A DNA stretch of 64,000 nt from Catellatospora vulcania. GTDB lineage: Bacteria > Actinomycetota > Actinomycetes > Mycobacteriales > Micromonosporaceae. The stretch covers positions 1 through 64,000 of the forward strand of contig NZ_WARX01000014.1 of NCBI RefSeq assembly GCF_009720385.1, in the 5' to 3' direction. The number at the start of each line of letters is the position of its first letter. Within the stretch, counting starts at the first letter, position 1. The translations under genes and the position numbers were made by a program. Positions 63,252-64,000 of this stretch are shown one piece after another. The notes beneath the pieces were generated by a model, which did not search any database, had not been told where the DNA came from, and was given only the letters and a program-made list of their open reading frames with translations.

Positions 63252-64000
63252 ATGATCTCGATTCGACTGGACGGCGCGGCGGATCCCGCCGGAACCGTCG
63301 CGTGCCCGGTGGGCACCGCCGAGGGCGAGTCCACGGCGGGCACACCGCTCGCCGTGCTGCCCGCAGACGTCGCCGCCGAGGCGGACGCGTTCCTCGTCGC
63401 CACCGAGCACAAGGGCTCGGCGGGTGTCGTCCAGACGCTGCCGCGACCGCTGCGCGAGCCGTCGAAGGTGCTGCTGGTCGGGGTCGGCTCCGGTGACGAG
63501 GCGGGCTGGCGGGCGGCCGGCGCCGCGCTGGCGCGTGCCGCCGCCAAGGAGGCCGCGCTCACCGTGCTCGCTCCCGCCGACCTGACCGACGCCGCGTTGC
63601 GGGGCCTGGCCGAGGGCCTGTGGCTGGCGTCGTACCGGTTCCGCGTGGCCGAGGAGAAGCCCGAGGCCACGCCGAAGCTGGCCGAGGTCGTCATCGCCGT
63701 GGCGGGCAGCCCCGAGCGGGAGGCGGCGCTCGCGGCGACCCGCACCGTGGCCGGGCACACCCGCTTCGCCCGGGACCTCACCAACACCCCGTCGCTGACC
63801 AAGACGCCCGAGTGGTTCGTGCGCCAGGTGCGCGAGCGGGCCGGGGACGGCGTGACCGTCACCGTGCGCGAGCGCGAGCAACTGGAGGCCGAGGGCTTCG
63901 GCGGCATCCTCGCCGTCGGCGGCGGCTCCGTGCACGAGCCCCGCCTGCTGGAGCTGAGCTGGTCCCCCGAGGGGGCCACGAAGCACGTGGTGCTGGTCGG
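63252..64000 (+). CDS. pepA: Leucyl aminopeptidase (M17), N-terminal part (3' end outside window)
   Basis: The frame runs open from ATG 63252 to the window end, about 249 codons. The N-terminal domain (VLLVGVGSGDEAGWRAAGAA) and the start of the catalytic part (HTRFARDLTNTPSLTKTPEW, EAEGFGGILAVGGGS) match M17 aminopeptidases; the metal-binding KSGGL..KPAGSM region lies beyond the window. AGGGGCAGGG precedes the start. It removes N-terminal residues in peptide turnover. Confidence 0.92.
   Translation, partial: MISIRLDGAADPAGTVACPVGTAEGESTAGTPLAVLPADVAAEADAFLVATEHKGSAGVVQTLPRPLREPSKVLLVGVGSGDEAGWRAAGAALARAAAKEAALTVLAPADLTDAALRGLAEGLWLASYRFRVAEEKPEATPKLAEVVIAVAGSPEREAALAATRTVAGHTRFARDLTNTPSLTKTPEWFVRQVRERAGDGVTVTVREREQLEAEGFGGILAVGGGSVHEPRLLELSWSPEGATKHVVLV

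Overview
The window is very GC-rich, coding-dense DNA from a chromosome of a high-GC actinomycete. The best family guess is Micromonosporaceae. The reasons are the BldN/RsbN developmental sigma/anti-sigma pair, a 33-residue ribosomal protein of the bS22 type, several SigE-type ECF sigma factors, the rex-hemA-hemC-hemD-hemB order, many GTG starts, many apparently leaderless genes, and intergenic palindromes. Genus cannot be fixed by eye. There is no prophage, rRNA, tRNA, CRISPR array or recognisable IS transposase. The coordinates were worked out by reading the sequence; no database was searched.

Layout: 1-6.1 kb holds the end of a LuxR regulator, gpmA (-) and three tandem MFS paralogues. 6.2-10.9 kb is an amino-sugar uptake cluster: an RpiR regulator with a self-overlapping operator, then ngcE-ngcF-ngcG. 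10.9-11.6 kb is a degraded DUF559/AbiEi-like gene bounded by two copies of a 69-bp palindrome in inverted orientation. 11.6-14.7 kb is the phosphate-sensing set phoU (-) / senX3-regX3 (+) with PHO-box-like repeats between them. 14.7-16.2 kb is an ECF sigma gene with a membrane partner. 16.2-19.5 kb has a Doc toxin/antitoxin pair, a cysteine-rich protein, a Ppx/GppA phosphatase and a TIM-barrel isomerase. 19.5-25.1 kb has a CGNR regulator, a glutathionylspermidine-synthase-like enzyme with a small acidic partner, proline dehydrogenase, a membrane-anchored gluzincin and an excisionase-type HTH protein.

25.2-41 kb is the conserved core: bS22, an SDR epimerase, an acyltransferase, a HAD hydrolase, rsbN-bldN, an acyl-CoA ligase, a glutaredoxin, a HAD phosphatase, then rex-hemA-hemC-hemD and hemB. 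A Rex operator sits on the rex promoter. A previously easy-to-miss 46-codon ORF is translationally coupled to bldN. 41-51.9 kb is accessory: a GNAT protein, a lytic transglycosylase, a cyclase-NB-ARC regulator, a secreted phospholipase A2, a second ECF/partner pair, a GHL10 glycosidase and a Gly-Tyr-Pro-Gln repeat membrane protein whose DNA carries a run of DnaA-box matches. 52-64 kb holds korAB, a sigma factor fused to a membrane anchor and ectodomain, an orphan nuoA, a DivIVA-like protein, SRPBCC, Uma2, sterol desaturase, tag, a paaX-enoyl-CoA hydratase pair, DUF3117 and the start of pepA.

The most notable points are the palindrome-bounded DUF559 unit, the uORF and sigma-BldN-like promoter at the bldN locus, the membrane-tethered sigma factor, the matching ECF promoters, the DnaA-box-rich repeat gene, and the hairpin found at almost every convergent gene junction.
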